Positions 1 through 8,306 of a stretch of DNA of 64,000 nt are shown one piece after another. The position numbers and the translations under genes were made by a program. The notes under the pieces are model-generated. The model saw only the letters and a program-made list of their open reading frames with translations, ran no database searches and was not told the DNA's origin. The DNA is from Methanocorpusculum sp. (lineage in GTDB: Archaea > Halobacteriota > Methanomicrobia > Methanomicrobiales > Methanocorpusculaceae): positions 62,001-126,000 of the forward strand of contig JAFQTT010000009.1 in the NCBI GenBank assembly GCA_017408885.1, given 5' to 3'. Position 1 is the stretch's first letter; every line of letters begins with the position of its first letter.

Positions 1-78
1 TTTGTCGACCGCTTAACACCAGTCGCACGCAAACTTATTTCCAGACAGCTTGAATCATTAAAGGAGGAAGAAGAATGA
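1..78 (+). CDS. def: Peptide deformylase, C-terminal end (partial)
   Basis: Only the last 25 codons lie in the window. They read FVDRLTPVARKLISRQLE followed by a Lys/Glu-rich tail, which resembles the C-terminus of bacterial polypeptide deformylases just after their HEMDH active-site helix (FIDRLS...R). The catalytic motif is outside the window, so identity rests on this tail and on the neighbour. The stop codon overlaps the ATG of fmt (ATGA), so the two are translationally coupled, as def-fmt often are in bacteria. The enzyme would remove N-formyl groups from nascent proteins. A different protein with a similar tail cannot be excluded. Confidence 0.6.
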   Translation, partial: FVDRLTPVARKLISRQLESLKEEEE

Positions 79-1019
79 GAGTAATATTCATGGGAACGCC
101 TGAGTATGCAATTGCATCGTTAGAAGCAGTCTATGCCGAGCATGAAGTGGTTGCTGTTCTCACCAGAGCAGACAAGCCGAACAAGAGAGGAAACAAAATC
201 CAGTTCTCTCCTGTAAAAGAGTTCGCACTCGCTCACAACATCCCGGTATTCCAGCCGGAAAACCTCAAAGACGAAGCACTCTACAATGAACTTGCAGCCC
301 TCAATCCTGATATCTCTGCAGTTGTTGCATACGGAATGATGATTCCAAACAACATCATTGACCTGCCGAAGATGGGAACAATTAATGTTCACGGCTCCCT
401 TCTTCCAAAATACCGCGGGGCAGCTCCGATGCAGTACTCTGTCTTAAATGGAGACAAGACTGCCGGTGTTACAATCATGTATGTCTGCGAAGCTCTCGAT
501 TCTGGAGACATCATCTTAAAGAAAGAGATTCCTGTCGGAGAAGATGAAACCTTTGGCGAACTTCACGATCGTCTTTCTGTTTTGGGTGCTGAGGCTCTCG
601 TTGAAGCAATGCGGGACATTGAAGCCGGAACTTCTACCAGAACTCCCCAGAACTCCGCAGAAGCAACCTTTGCCCCCTCGATTAAGAAGGAAGAGTGTGT
701 CATCGACTGGTCGCTTCCATCAGCACAGGTTCACAACCGTGTTCGTGGACTGTCCCCCATTCCATGCGCAAACACCCGTCTACCTGATGGAAAGCTTCTG
801 AAAATCTACCGCACTGAAAAGGTAGAAGGATACTCCGGACAGCCGGGCGAGATTGTGGATGTGATTAAGAAGAAGGGATTTGTTGTTGCATGCGGAGATG
901 GAGCAGTGTGTGTTGTCTCTGCAAAGCCTGAAGGAAAGCGTGAGATGCCTGGATTTGAGTTAGTGAACGGGCATTATGTAAAAATCGGTGATGTTTTTTC
1001 AGCAGGAAATTCCTGCTGA
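75..1019 (+). CDS. fmt: Methionyl-tRNA formyltransferase
   Basis: A 314-residue protein of normal Fmt length. It would formylate Met-tRNA using a 10-formyl folate donor. The N-terminal Rossmann-like formyltransferase domain (about 1-200) carries the hallmark HGSLLPKYRGAAP at 106-118, and N104, H106 and D142 match the catalytic Asn/His/Asp triad of the family. The C-terminal 110 residues form the tRNA-binding OB-like domain (start PSIKKEECVIDW). The start follows AAGGAGG inside the upstream def-like gene. Archaea normally initiate with unformylated Met, so both the enzyme and its coupling to a deformylase-like gene are unusual and point to transfer from bacteria. A formyltransferase acting on another substrate is less likely given the complete two-domain Fmt layout. 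Confidence 0.9.
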   Translation: MRVIFMGTPEYAIASLEAVYAEHEVVAVLTRADKPNKRGNKIQFSPVKEFALAHNIPVFQPENLKDEALYNELAALNPDISAVVAYGMMIPNNIIDLPKMGTINVHGSLLPKYRGAAPMQYSVLNGDKTAGVTIMYVCEALDSGDIILKKEIPVGEDETFGELHDRLSVLGAEALVEAMRDIEAGTSTRTPQNSAEATFAPSIKKEECVIDWSLPSAQVHNRVRGLSPIPCANTRLPDGKLLKIYRTEKVEGYSGQPGEIVDVIKKKGFVVACGDGAVCVVSAKPEGKREMPGFELVNGHYVKIGDVFSAGNSC

Positions 1020-1027
1020 ACTTTTTT
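998..1027 (+). terminator. Hairpin plus U-run ending fmt
   Basis: TTCAGCAGGAA (998-1008) and its exact reverse complement (1010-1020) are separated by one base and followed by six T. The stem overlaps the fmt stop codon. The T-run lies on the + side only, so it suits fmt rather than the convergent gene. Confidence 0.55.
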
Positions 1028-2399
1028 AGAATGCGTAGCTTGCCGGGTTGAAGAATGCAAGCATTAAGTTGTAGAACTCTTTGATGATATCGAGCGGGTT
1101 CGGGATGAATGTTGTTTTGGGGAATGTGTAAGTTGCTTTGATTGAATTTGCATCTACCGAGATAACTTCTGCCTGTTCACCGTTGATATATACAATTGTC
1201 TCTTTATCAAAGGCTGTATTTGAACTGCTTATAATTGGTATGGTAACTGTTGCTGTGTATTCAACACCTGCTTCAAACTCCCCTTCAATCAGGGATGGAC
1301 TCCAGGTAATGGTTGCCGCATTGGCAGAACCGCTTGGACTGGTTTTGACATATGTTGCTTTTGTTGAGGCAACAGCTCCTGTTGCCGGAGCATCAACAGT
1401 TACGTCCACAGTACTAACAGAAGCAATCTGTGCGAAAGTGTAAGAAACTATAGCCTGCGTATCACTGATTCTCTGTACGTACGCCTCAACACCGTTTACC
1501 TTTGCAGATACAGTTGAATCAAATAAATATCCATAGTTTGCATTGATAGTGATGGTTGTCGTGTAGGAAGTATCAGGCTTGAATGTCCCTCCAGGACTCC
1601 ATGTAGCGCTGCCGGTAAACATATTTGAGTTTGTCGTAATCGTTGAAGTTGGAGATTTTCCCACAGCAGGGGCAGTTACTCCCAGATTCATGGAAGAGAT
1701 TTTGCCAAGCGGCTGTGTTTTCGGATAGGTGTAGGTGAGGGTAACAGTTTCTCCGCTTTTTGAGATCTGGTTGTCAGCAAGTTCATTTCCGCCAATCTCT
1801 GCATCAATCGAGCTTGTTGAGGATGCCCATTCATATTTGTTGGATTTCAGTTTGAGTTTGATGGTGACTTTGTATACTTTATCCATCAGGTAGGTCGAAT
1901 CATTTGGATCCCAGGAGATACTTTCCACAGAGGCTACGGATTTTCCCTCGTTTGTGTCAACTGTGACAGTTTTGTCCTGACTTGCAGAGGTGATAGGGGC
2001 TGTGATGTCAAGGATTTCGATTTCATCAATTATTTCTGCAGCATCTGTTGCAGAGAATTTGTATGATACAACTGCTGTTTTTTTGTCTTCACTTATGGAA
2101 TCTATCGTTGCAGATTGACCATTGACTGTTGATGTTGTTCCATCAATTACTGTAGACGACTTAACAGTAATCTTTACAGTATAACTGGTTCCTGCATCAA
2201 AGGTATCATGATCAGGACTCCAGGTAATTTTATCAATAGTAAATCCAGAATTCACATTGGCACTGGTGTCTGGCTCGTCATCAATATCCGGGGTATCAAT
2301 TCCAGTGATAGTAATTGTAGCCGCTTCGCTGACTCCACTCACACATCCTGCAAGCAGCAGCACTGCGAGCAGTACAGTTATTATCTTCCAAATCTTCAT
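1026..2399 (-). CDS. Lipoprotein with four Ig-like repeats
   Basis: Secreted, lipid-anchored surface protein of unknown function. Residues 1-19 form a signal peptide ending in a lipobox (LLLAGC, Cys19). The rest is four tandem repeats of about 95-110 residues. Each has a TITWSP-like motif (ITWSPDHD, ISWDPNDS, ATWSPGG, ITWSPSL), then a Y-x-V/T-x-I strand, and ends with a V/A-x-Y-x-F/Y strand. This suggests repeated beta-sandwich modules. The start follows GGGGTGAT, one base after the stop of the upstream PH-repeat gene, so the two are cotranscribed. No catalytic motif is visible. It may bind cell-wall components or partners of the upstream membrane protein, which is inference. Confidence 0.75.
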   Translation of the reverse strand: MKIWKIITVLLAVLLLAGCVSGVSEAATITITGIDTPDIDDEPDTSANVNSGFTIDKITWSPDHDTFDAGTSYTVKITVKSSTVIDGTTSTVNGQSATIDSISEDKKTAVVSYKFSATDAAEIIDEIEILDITAPITSASQDKTVTVDTNEGKSVASVESISWDPNDSTYLMDKVYKVTIKLKLKSNKYEWASSTSSIDAEIGGNELADNQISKSGETVTLTYTYPKTQPLGKISSMNLGVTAPAVGKSPTSTITTNSNMFTGSATWSPGGTFKPDTSYTTTITINANYGYLFDSTVSAKVNGVEAYVQRISDTQAIVSYTFAQIASVSTVDVTVDAPATGAVASTKATYVKTSPSGSANAATITWSPSLIEGEFEAGVEYTATVTIPIISSSNTAFDKETIVYINGEQAEVISVDANSIKATYTFPKTTFIPNPLDIIKEFYNLMLAFFNPASYAF

Positions 2400-2400
2400 T

Positions 2401-4320
2401 TTAAATCACCCCTATGCAGACAAGTACTGCATATACAATCACCAATCCGACAAAGGAAGCGGCAGCTGCCACACCTTGCCCCATATCCTGACTTGATGCA
2501 ATTCCTTTCCAGGCACAGATTGAAGCCCAGATGGATGCGGCAAACATTCCAAAAATTGGAATCCATCCGCATACCGCAAAGGTCATCGAACTGCGCATCA
2601 CAACACCCATGCATTCGGAGAATGATGCTCCCGGTTCAATCAGGGCTGCAAGACCTCCTGAGATTACTGCATGCAGGAGAACTGCAACAACCCAGAGGAC
2701 AAACAGCATCAGAATCATGATGACGAGGAGAAGCGGATTGCTTGAAAGCGATGTAAAGATTGGGAATGTTGCCTTATCCAGCTTTAAAATCAGCGGGATG
2801 ATAAAGGCAAGGAAGAGCACAGTAATCACTGACCAGATTGCTCCGCTTAAGAGGAAGAGCGGAAGTGCCTGCTTTACTCCGTCTCTGCAGTAGTAAGAGA
2901 AGGCATCGGTTGGTCTTGTGATGAATCCCATTATACTTCCATTGTAGGGTGCCTTTGGTTTCGGCATTCTTGGCGGACGCTCGGAGCGCACCCTCTCCGG
3001 CTTTGCACGCTTCTGTGGTCTCTGCGACCTTTCCTCAACTGGTGCAGGATGCAGTTCAGCTCCGCAGAACGAACAGTACTCATCAGCCGCATGGTTCATC
3101 GCGTGGCATGACGGGCATGATATCTGCTGAGTGTGAACTGGCTTTTGAGGAGTGACAGTTGTTACAGAGTAATCACGTGTTTCCGGAGTTGTGATTGCTC
3201 TATCTGGGATTACCTCGGTTAAAGCATCAATCCAGGCTTCGCGGTCGTTGACTGAGGAGAAGATGATGTGCATCTCCTTCTCGCCCATAGATGAACCAAT
3301 CTTGAGAGCAATTCCGGGCTCGCCGATTTCGCTTGCCATTCTGACCGCACGGTTTAAGGTGTTTAAGGCAAACTCTCCAACAAGTCCTGACGGGCTGTCA
3401 ACTACAAAGCGGGTGTTTGTTAAGTGGATAACAGAAAGCCTGTTTTTGATTCTGACATTCGGAGTTGTAACGAGAGTTTTCTCGTTTGTGGCAGGAACAA
3501 ATGTTCCAACACGCTCAACCGGCGCTGGTTCTTCATGTTTTGGTTCAGGTCTGTGTGCTGGAAGTTTTGCCTGAAGTTCGCTCATCCAGGCATCGCGGGC
3601 AGGCTTTGTCGGGAATGAGAGAATCATCTGACGAAGGCCTGACTGCATTCCGACAGATAATGCAATCTCAGGTTCACCTGCATCGGATTCGAGTTCTGCC
3701 GCATCTTTGAGATCTGAGATTGCAAACTCTCTGCCGATTTTTCCTGCGTTGTTCTGGAGGATTAAGCGGAGGTTGGTTAGGTATATAGTAAAGAATGTGT
3801 GCTTGACGCGAACTCCTGCAGTGCTGATTGTGATTGTCTCTCCCGGAATTAAGTCAGGCTCTCCTGCAGGTTTTTCATCAGGCTTGCTCTCGATGATTGT
3901 TATTGTCTCTGATGGTTTTGGTTTTTCTGCTTCCGTCTCGATTACAATGTCTTTGTTGATGTCTGTCCTCGTCTGCTCATTTTCAGCCGGCACTGCAAGC
4001 GGGTTTTCCCCTACGATGTTTGTGATGTTGTCTACCCATGCATCACGCTCTCCTTCTCTGAACTGCTCAGAGCATGGGAATGTCCAAATCATTTCTTTCT
4101 GTCCGGCTGGTGTTTGGAATACGATTTTTACAGCCGGTTCTCTGTCCTGAAGCGGAATTGGATAGGCGGCGATTATTGAGGTGGTTTTGAATTCACGCGA
4201 GGTTGGCCCATCTATTATGAGCCGTTCGTTTGTGAGTGTTGCGAAGTACTGCTGGCCTTTGACGAGGATTGAGGAGGCATAGTGTTGTACTTCACCATCA
4301 TGCATCGAGACGGGAGACAT
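2401..4320 (-). CDS. Membrane protein: three PH-like repeats, zinc ribbon, Yip1-like domain
   Basis: Unknown function. Three repeats of about 85 residues each contain a strand pattern like I-x-L-T-N-x-R-L/F and end with REAWIDAL/RDAWMSEL-type helices, resembling bacterial PH-like (bPH/GRAM) domains. A zinc ribbon follows (CPSCHAMN...CSFCG), then a basic Pro-rich linker, then about 190 C-terminal residues with five hydrophobic segments resembling the Yip1 family. The reading frame is open to 4437, but a TATA box at about 4340-4353 puts transcription start near 4320, so I chose the ATG there (leaderless). The zinc ribbon plus Yip1 pattern recurs in archaeal membrane proteins. It is probably an operon with the lipoprotein gene downstream. 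Confidence 0.75.
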   Translation of the reverse strand: MSPVSMHDGEVQHYASSILVKGQQYFATLTNERLIIDGPTSREFKTTSIIAAYPIPLQDREPAVKIVFQTPAGQKEMIWTFPCSEQFREGERDAWVDNITNIVGENPLAVPAENEQTRTDINKDIVIETEAEKPKPSETITIIESKPDEKPAGEPDLIPGETITISTAGVRVKHTFFTIYLTNLRLILQNNAGKIGREFAISDLKDAAELESDAGEPEIALSVGMQSGLRQMILSFPTKPARDAWMSELQAKLPAHRPEPKHEEPAPVERVGTFVPATNEKTLVTTPNVRIKNRLSVIHLTNTRFVVDSPSGLVGEFALNTLNRAVRMASEIGEPGIALKIGSSMGEKEMHIIFSSVNDREAWIDALTEVIPDRAITTPETRDYSVTTVTPQKPVHTQQISCPSCHAMNHAADEYCSFCGAELHPAPVEERSQRPQKRAKPERVRSERPPRMPKPKAPYNGSIMGFITRPTDAFSYYCRDGVKQALPLFLLSGAIWSVITVLFLAFIIPLILKLDKATFPIFTSLSSNPLLLVIMILMLFVLWVVAVLLHAVISGGLAALIEPGASFSECMGVVMRSSMTFAVCGWIPIFGMFAASIWASICAWKGIASSQDMGQGVAAAASFVGLVIVYAVLVCIGVI

Positions 4321-4338
4321 TTGGATCATTAATAGTTT

Positions 4339-4354
4339 GGATTTATAAGTATAA
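4339..4354 (-). promoter_or_regulatory. TATA box of the PH-repeat gene
   Basis: On the minus strand the sequence reads ATTTATACTTATAAAT, an AT-rich archaeal TATA element about 22-27 bp before the ATG at 4320. It decides the start choice for that gene. Confidence 0.5.
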
Positions 4355-4456
4355 ATGGGTGGCACTTCCTCTGTGTGGGCTTGGCTGCACAGTGGGTTTT
4401 TGTGTGTTTCAGAAGAGTTAATAGTGTTCTTGCACAATAGTAATGTGCAGTTCTTC

Positions 4457-4528
4457 GGGCCTGTATATCAGGGGTAGATAGCTACGTTCGCAACGTAGAT
4501 GCCGCGGGTTCAAATCCCGCCAGGTCCA
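4457..4528 (+). tRNA. tRNA-Ala (anticodon CGC)
   Basis: The cloverleaf folds by eye: acceptor GGGCCTG/CAGGTCC, D stem TATC/GATA, anticodon stem CTACG/CGTAG with loop TTCGCAA (anticodon CGC), T arm GCGGG-TTCAAAT-CCCGC, discriminator A. The acceptor has the G3-U70 pair that marks alanine tRNAs. CCA is not encoded. The last 19 bases overlap the end of the integrase gene on the other strand. Confidence 0.93.
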
Positions 4529-5472
4529 TTTTGTCCTACGTCTTTGTCGAGGATGCTTAGTTTCTTTTCTGCTTTTATGAATTGTTTGAGGATTTGTTTT
4601 TTGGTGTAGCGTCTGTATGATGCTGATAGGTATCCTTCGTGTCCTGCGATGTGTTCTGCGACGTCTTTGCTTGCGGCAAGTGTGAATCTGCTGATGAACC
4701 ATTTTCTTGTCATATGCCAGTGTATGGTTGCGTCTTCTCCGTCGTTGTTTAGTTCGAGTTCTTTTGATACTTTTCGAAGGTAGTACTGAGGGGATTCCGG
4801 GTTGAAGGGGAAGAGTCTTTCGTCGTTGTCAGTTCTTTTTCGAAGGTAGTTGAGTAGGGCTACTGATGCTTCTTCTGTGAGGAATGTGGTTCTTCCAAGT
4901 TTTGTTTTGGTGATTTCTGCAGGGATTGTGACTTCTGTTCTTTCTCCATCCCAGTTGAGGTCTGTGATTTTGAGTTTGAGTGTTTCTCCAAGACGCATTC
5001 CGGAGCCGAGCATGACTAAGAGTAGTGTTCCTATTCTTTCGGGGAGTTCTTCATAGACTGCGCAGAGTGTTTTTCGTTTGAGTTCGATTTCTGCTGTTCT
5101 TGGTTTGGGAGATGGTATGTGTGCAAATAGTCTTGCTCTTTCACGTTTTGTTAGTACGAATCTGGATTCTTCGAGCCATAAGATTGCGTTTGAGAGGTAA
5201 AGGTGTGTGGTTGTCGGGGCATAATTTTTGTTCAGGTAGTATGCGTAGTCTTTCAGGTCTCTGTAGTAGTTTCTTTCTTCGGATTTTAATGCTTCAAAGT
5301 AGCGAAGGGCTAATACGTTTGTTTCTGCGAATTTTCTGCTTCTTGATGGTTTGCAGACTAGGTGCAGGAAGTGTGTGATTGCGACACGGTAGTTTTCGCG
5401 TGTTTTGATGTTCTTGTAGCTGTCCAGAAAGTCTGTTACTGGTGTTTCAATTTTGGTTCTTTTGGTTTGCAT
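4510..5472 (-). CDS. Tyrosine recombinase (integrase) at tRNA-Ala
   Basis: A 320-residue XerC/D-like site-specific recombinase. The N-terminal SAM-like DNA-binding domain (about 10-130) is followed by the catalytic domain. Visible catalytic elements are the first Arg in GSGMRLGETLKL, the H-x-x-R in HWHMTRKW, the second His box (AEHIAGH) and the Tyr near SASYRRYTKK. The ATG at 5472 is preceded by GGTGA at five-base spacing; a TTG extension to 5484 is less likely. The final codons and stop lie inside the 3' half of the tRNA-Ala gene, the usual arrangement for an integrase beside its attachment site. The gene appears intact. It is probably a remnant or core of an integrated element, though no right-hand copy of the tRNA end was found nearby. 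Confidence 0.85.
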   Translation of the reverse strand: MQTKRTKIETPVTDFLDSYKNIKTRENYRVAITHFLHLVCKPSRSRKFAETNVLALRYFEALKSEERNYYRDLKDYAYYLNKNYAPTTTHLYLSNAILWLEESRFVLTKRERARLFAHIPSPKPRTAEIELKRKTLCAVYEELPERIGTLLLVMLGSGMRLGETLKLKITDLNWDGERTEVTIPAEITKTKLGRTTFLTEEASVALLNYLRKRTDNDERLFPFNPESPQYYLRKVSKELELNNDGEDATIHWHMTRKWFISRFTLAASKDVAEHIAGHEGYLSASYRRYTKKQILKQFIKAEKKLSILDKDVGQNGPGGI

Positions 5473-5560
5473 GATGCTCACCAAGGGGTATTGTTTTGGT
5501 GTTGTGGTATTTTGTATTTGCGGGGTGTTTGGTCTGATTTTTGTGTTGTGTTTTACCTCT

Positions 5561-5587
5561 GCGAAAACTATTCGCGTTCAAAATCAC
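5561..5587 (+). repeat. Hairpin motif, copy 1
   Basis: GCGAAAACTATTCGCGT followed by TCAAAATCAC. GCGAA pairs with TTCGC. A near-identical copy lies at 46197-46224 (ACT to TCT in the loop, TC to GGG before AAAATCAC). Both are intergenic. Confidence 0.45.
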
Positions 5588-5625
5588 TTGAGACCTTTAG
5601 ACTGAATGTATTGGAGGTTTCGTAC

Positions 5626-5845
5626 ACCTGAGGAGAAAACGCAGACCACGCAGACGCGGGCTTTCAGCCCGCAGCGACCAGTCGCTTTCGCTCACTTACG
5701 TTCGCGAACTGCTACCGCAGACGCTTTGTGGTCGCTAAAGATTATGAGTGAATTTTCAAAGCAACGCCAAAGCGGCTGCGGCAGCAGCTCGCGAGCGAGA
5801 GCGACGCGTTGCCATGTCTGCGTGGTCTGCGTTTTTTCCTCAGGT
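5626..5845. mobile_element. 220-bp element with 30-bp terminal inverted repeats
   Basis: The ends at 5626-5655 and 5816-5845 are inverted repeats matching at 29 of 30 bases (left end begins ACCTGAGGAG, right end is its complement with one change). The interior is GC-rich and self-complementary: GCGGGCTTTCAGCCCGC and a longer GCGACCA...TGGTCGC pair. No convincing protein is encoded. The layout resembles a MITE, but no clear target-site duplication is visible. It may instead be a large structured RNA or a bidirectional terminator. It lies in the 540-bp gap between the integrase and the surface-protein gene, which otherwise holds only the hairpin motif at 5561. Confidence 0.45.
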
Positions 5846-6012
5846 ATCCAAAAGCAATTCGCAAAAACTGCCCAACCTCTTCGGCTGAAATACTCTATAA
5901 GAAATCCCTAAAAAAGCTCAGTAAAATTTGGGTGATTTGCACCCACCATACGGCAGATGCAAATCAGTGTCTTCCAATCAGCCTAAAGCCGATTCTTCTA
6001 TGTCAGAAGAAT

Positions 6013-8130
6013 TTACTCGCGGCGGAGGAGGAGGACTGCGACTGCGCCAAGGCCTGCAAGTGCTGCAAGTGCTCCGAAACCTGGGGTTGCCGGTGCTTCT
6101 GGCTCGTCAGTTGGCTGCTCTGGCTCGTCTCCCGGCTGTTCTGGGTCGACAGGCTCGTCAGCTGCTTCGATGACGTCAACAGTGACAGACTCCTTCGGAA
6201 CAGAGTCGATTGCGACGGAGAGAGAGTACTCATCGACGTTTAAGTCAGAGGTGTCGAGGGTAACTTCCCAAGTTCCATCCTCTGCAATAGTGGTGGTTAC
6301 GAGGATGAATGCTGCAGATCCGACAGTCTCCTTCGGGACTGCTGCGAATGCAGTGGAAACCATCTCAACGGTTACAAGAGTACCTTCCTTGCTTGCGGTG
6401 TCAACACCAGAGATGACAATCTTGTTTCCCTTAACGACTTCGGTTGGGATTTCGCTCATGGAGAAGGTGTCCTTCTCGAGGTCTTCAACAACGAAGAAGG
6501 AGTACTTGACGTACATATCATCAATGTTCTGAGAGTCAAGTGCATCACAGAGTGCCTGTGCTGCGTTTGCAGTCTGGCGAGAGGTTGCATTGAAGATTTC
6601 AGAACCAGAAGTCCATACACCATAGTTGTTAAGTTTTACTGCACCAGTTTCTTCTGCACCAATGTTGAAGACTTTGTCGTACATTGGGTGCTGGAATACA
6701 ACGAAGTACTGACCTGTTGCCATTACTTCCTTCTTGGTATCATCTTCTTCAAGAGTGACGTTGAAGAGGCTTGCAATTGGTTCGTCATTCTCATCATGCT
6801 CTGGCTGAGAGTCAGTGGTGTAGAAGTAGTTGGTTCCGAAGAAGTATGCCTTAACTACAGTTGCTGCTTCTGCAGTGATGAGGAAGGATGCTGCATCGCC
6901 CTGAGCAATAACTTCCGGTGCATCTGCAATGCTGATGAATGGCTGCTTGAGTGCGACCGGGAGAGTTGCGACAACTTTACCGCTCTGAAGAACTTTGATG
7001 GTGTAGGTTCCAACATCTAACTTCTGTTCGATGGTAAGGTTTGCAGTCCATTCCTTGCCTTCCTCGAACTCAACCTCCTCAATTTCAAATTCTTTAACGT
7101 TAGTTCCAGTGATATTGAAGGTGAATGGTGCTGCTGCAGTTGCAGTTCCAGTAATTTCGATGACGTCACCGATGAAGTATGCTGGTGCGCCTAAGGTTGC
7201 GGTAACAACAGGTGCAGAGATAGTAATCTTAATCTCTGGTTTGCCTTTGACTGCAACGTATGCAGTGTCATTCCAGTACTTTAATGCGATGGTGGTCTTC
7301 TTCTCACCAGTTACAGTTGCAATGAAGGATGCCTCACCAACATTTGGCATGGTGAATTCATACCCCTCGCCGGTAACAGAATCAATCTCAACAAGCTGGT
7401 TGTTTTCGATGGTAAGGTTAGAAGAGTTGAAGAGGTACTTAGTTCCTGGAGTTCCCTTGACAGTAAGGGTGACTTTTTCACCGGTGTATACGGTGTCGAC
7501 AGATGCTGCGATAGTTGCATCCTCAGCACCTACGACAGTGAAAGTAAGTGCACTTACAGTGTCAAGGAGGAGGTTGGACGGGACGCCCTCAACAAAACCT
7601 GTGGTTTCAAAGATTGCCTGAATCTTGTAGACACCCTTCTCATCAGCAGGAGTAAGGACTGCACCTTCGATATTTTCAAGCAGAGTCTTTACTGCAGTTC
7701 CATTTGGATAGGTAAGGTATACATAAGTTACATCAAATCCAGTTGCAGCTCCCTTAACTGTGAAATCAAGAACAGAGGTAGCATAGACGTTACCGCCGTT
7801 TGCAACGAGGTATTGGGTGTCATCACCAATGGTTGCTCCTACTGCATATGCTGCGGTTGGGTAGGTAACATAGACCTTGTGGTCTCCAAACTTATAGGTT
7901 CCAGCAGCGAAGTTTGCTCCTGGGTAAACAACACCGTCAGCAACAGTAATCTGTGCTGCGCCGTTGTTCCAAACACCATCTGGTAATACTTTGTCAGTTA
8001 AGACATTTACCTCAGAGGTGTTCTGGTAAGTGAACACAGTTCCGTAGTCGGTTGCTGCTGCAACACCTGCGAATGCGGTGAGTGCGAGCAGTGCGACAAG
8101 GACTGCGCCCATAATTTTCTTTGCGTTCAT
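6013..8130 (-). CDS. S-layer-like surface protein with PGF-CTERM tail
   Basis: Large secreted protein of about 705 residues. It starts with a signal peptide (MNAKKIMGAVLVALLALTAF, cleavage probably after VAAA). The body is built of beta-rich Ig-like segments with many Thr, Val and acidic residues. It ends with an acidic Pro linker (DEPVDPEQPGDEPEQP), then TPGF, a hydrophobic helix and RRE. This is the PGF-CTERM signal recognised by archaeosortase for C-terminal lipid anchoring. The ATG at 8130 has GAGG 12 bases upstream and gives a clean signal peptide; an in-frame ATG at 8148 is possible. The divergent proS gene shares the upstream region. It is likely an abundant cell-envelope component; glycan or pili roles are not excluded. 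Confidence 0.8.
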   Translation of the reverse strand: MNAKKIMGAVLVALLALTAFAGVAAATDYGTVFTYQNTSEVNVLTDKVLPDGVWNNGAAQITVADGVVYPGANFAAGTYKFGDHKVYVTYPTAAYAVGATIGDDTQYLVANGGNVYATSVLDFTVKGAATGFDVTYVYLTYPNGTAVKTLLENIEGAVLTPADEKGVYKIQAIFETTGFVEGVPSNLLLDTVSALTFTVVGAEDATIAASVDTVYTGEKVTLTVKGTPGTKYLFNSSNLTIENNQLVEIDSVTGEGYEFTMPNVGEASFIATVTGEKKTTIALKYWNDTAYVAVKGKPEIKITISAPVVTATLGAPAYFIGDVIEITGTATAAAPFTFNITGTNVKEFEIEEVEFEEGKEWTANLTIEQKLDVGTYTIKVLQSGKVVATLPVALKQPFISIADAPEVIAQGDAASFLITAEAATVVKAYFFGTNYFYTTDSQPEHDENDEPIASLFNVTLEEDDTKKEVMATGQYFVVFQHPMYDKVFNIGAEETGAVKLNNYGVWTSGSEIFNATSRQTANAAQALCDALDSQNIDDMYVKYSFFVVEDLEKDTFSMSEIPTEVVKGNKIVISGVDTASKEGTLVTVEMVSTAFAAVPKETVGSAAFILVTTTIAEDGTWEVTLDTSDLNVDEYSLSVAIDSVPKESVTVDVIEAADEPVDPEQPGDEPEQPTDEPEAPATPGFGALAALAGLGAVAVLLLRRE

Positions 8131-8306
8131 GTGAATTTTATTCCTCATAAATAAGGAATAAAAAAATCAACACCCGCAAAAACCACACCGCACCTAACAC
8201 CAAAAATCGACAACCAACGAACACACAACACCCAAACCCCAAAAACCCAACCTCTATCTTAATACTCTCACGGGTCCAACATAATATGCTTAGGTGAACA
8301 ATATCA

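Noticed and set aside
2208-2720. Long + strand frame opposite the lipoprotein and PH-repeat genes
   Set aside because: Composition and translation are those of a shadow; the minus-strand genes have signal peptide, repeats and ribosome sites.
5473-6012. Right-hand attachment copy of the tRNA-Ala end
   Set aside because: Scanned by eye to the surface-protein gene; no match to the tRNA T-arm or acceptor sequence was found.
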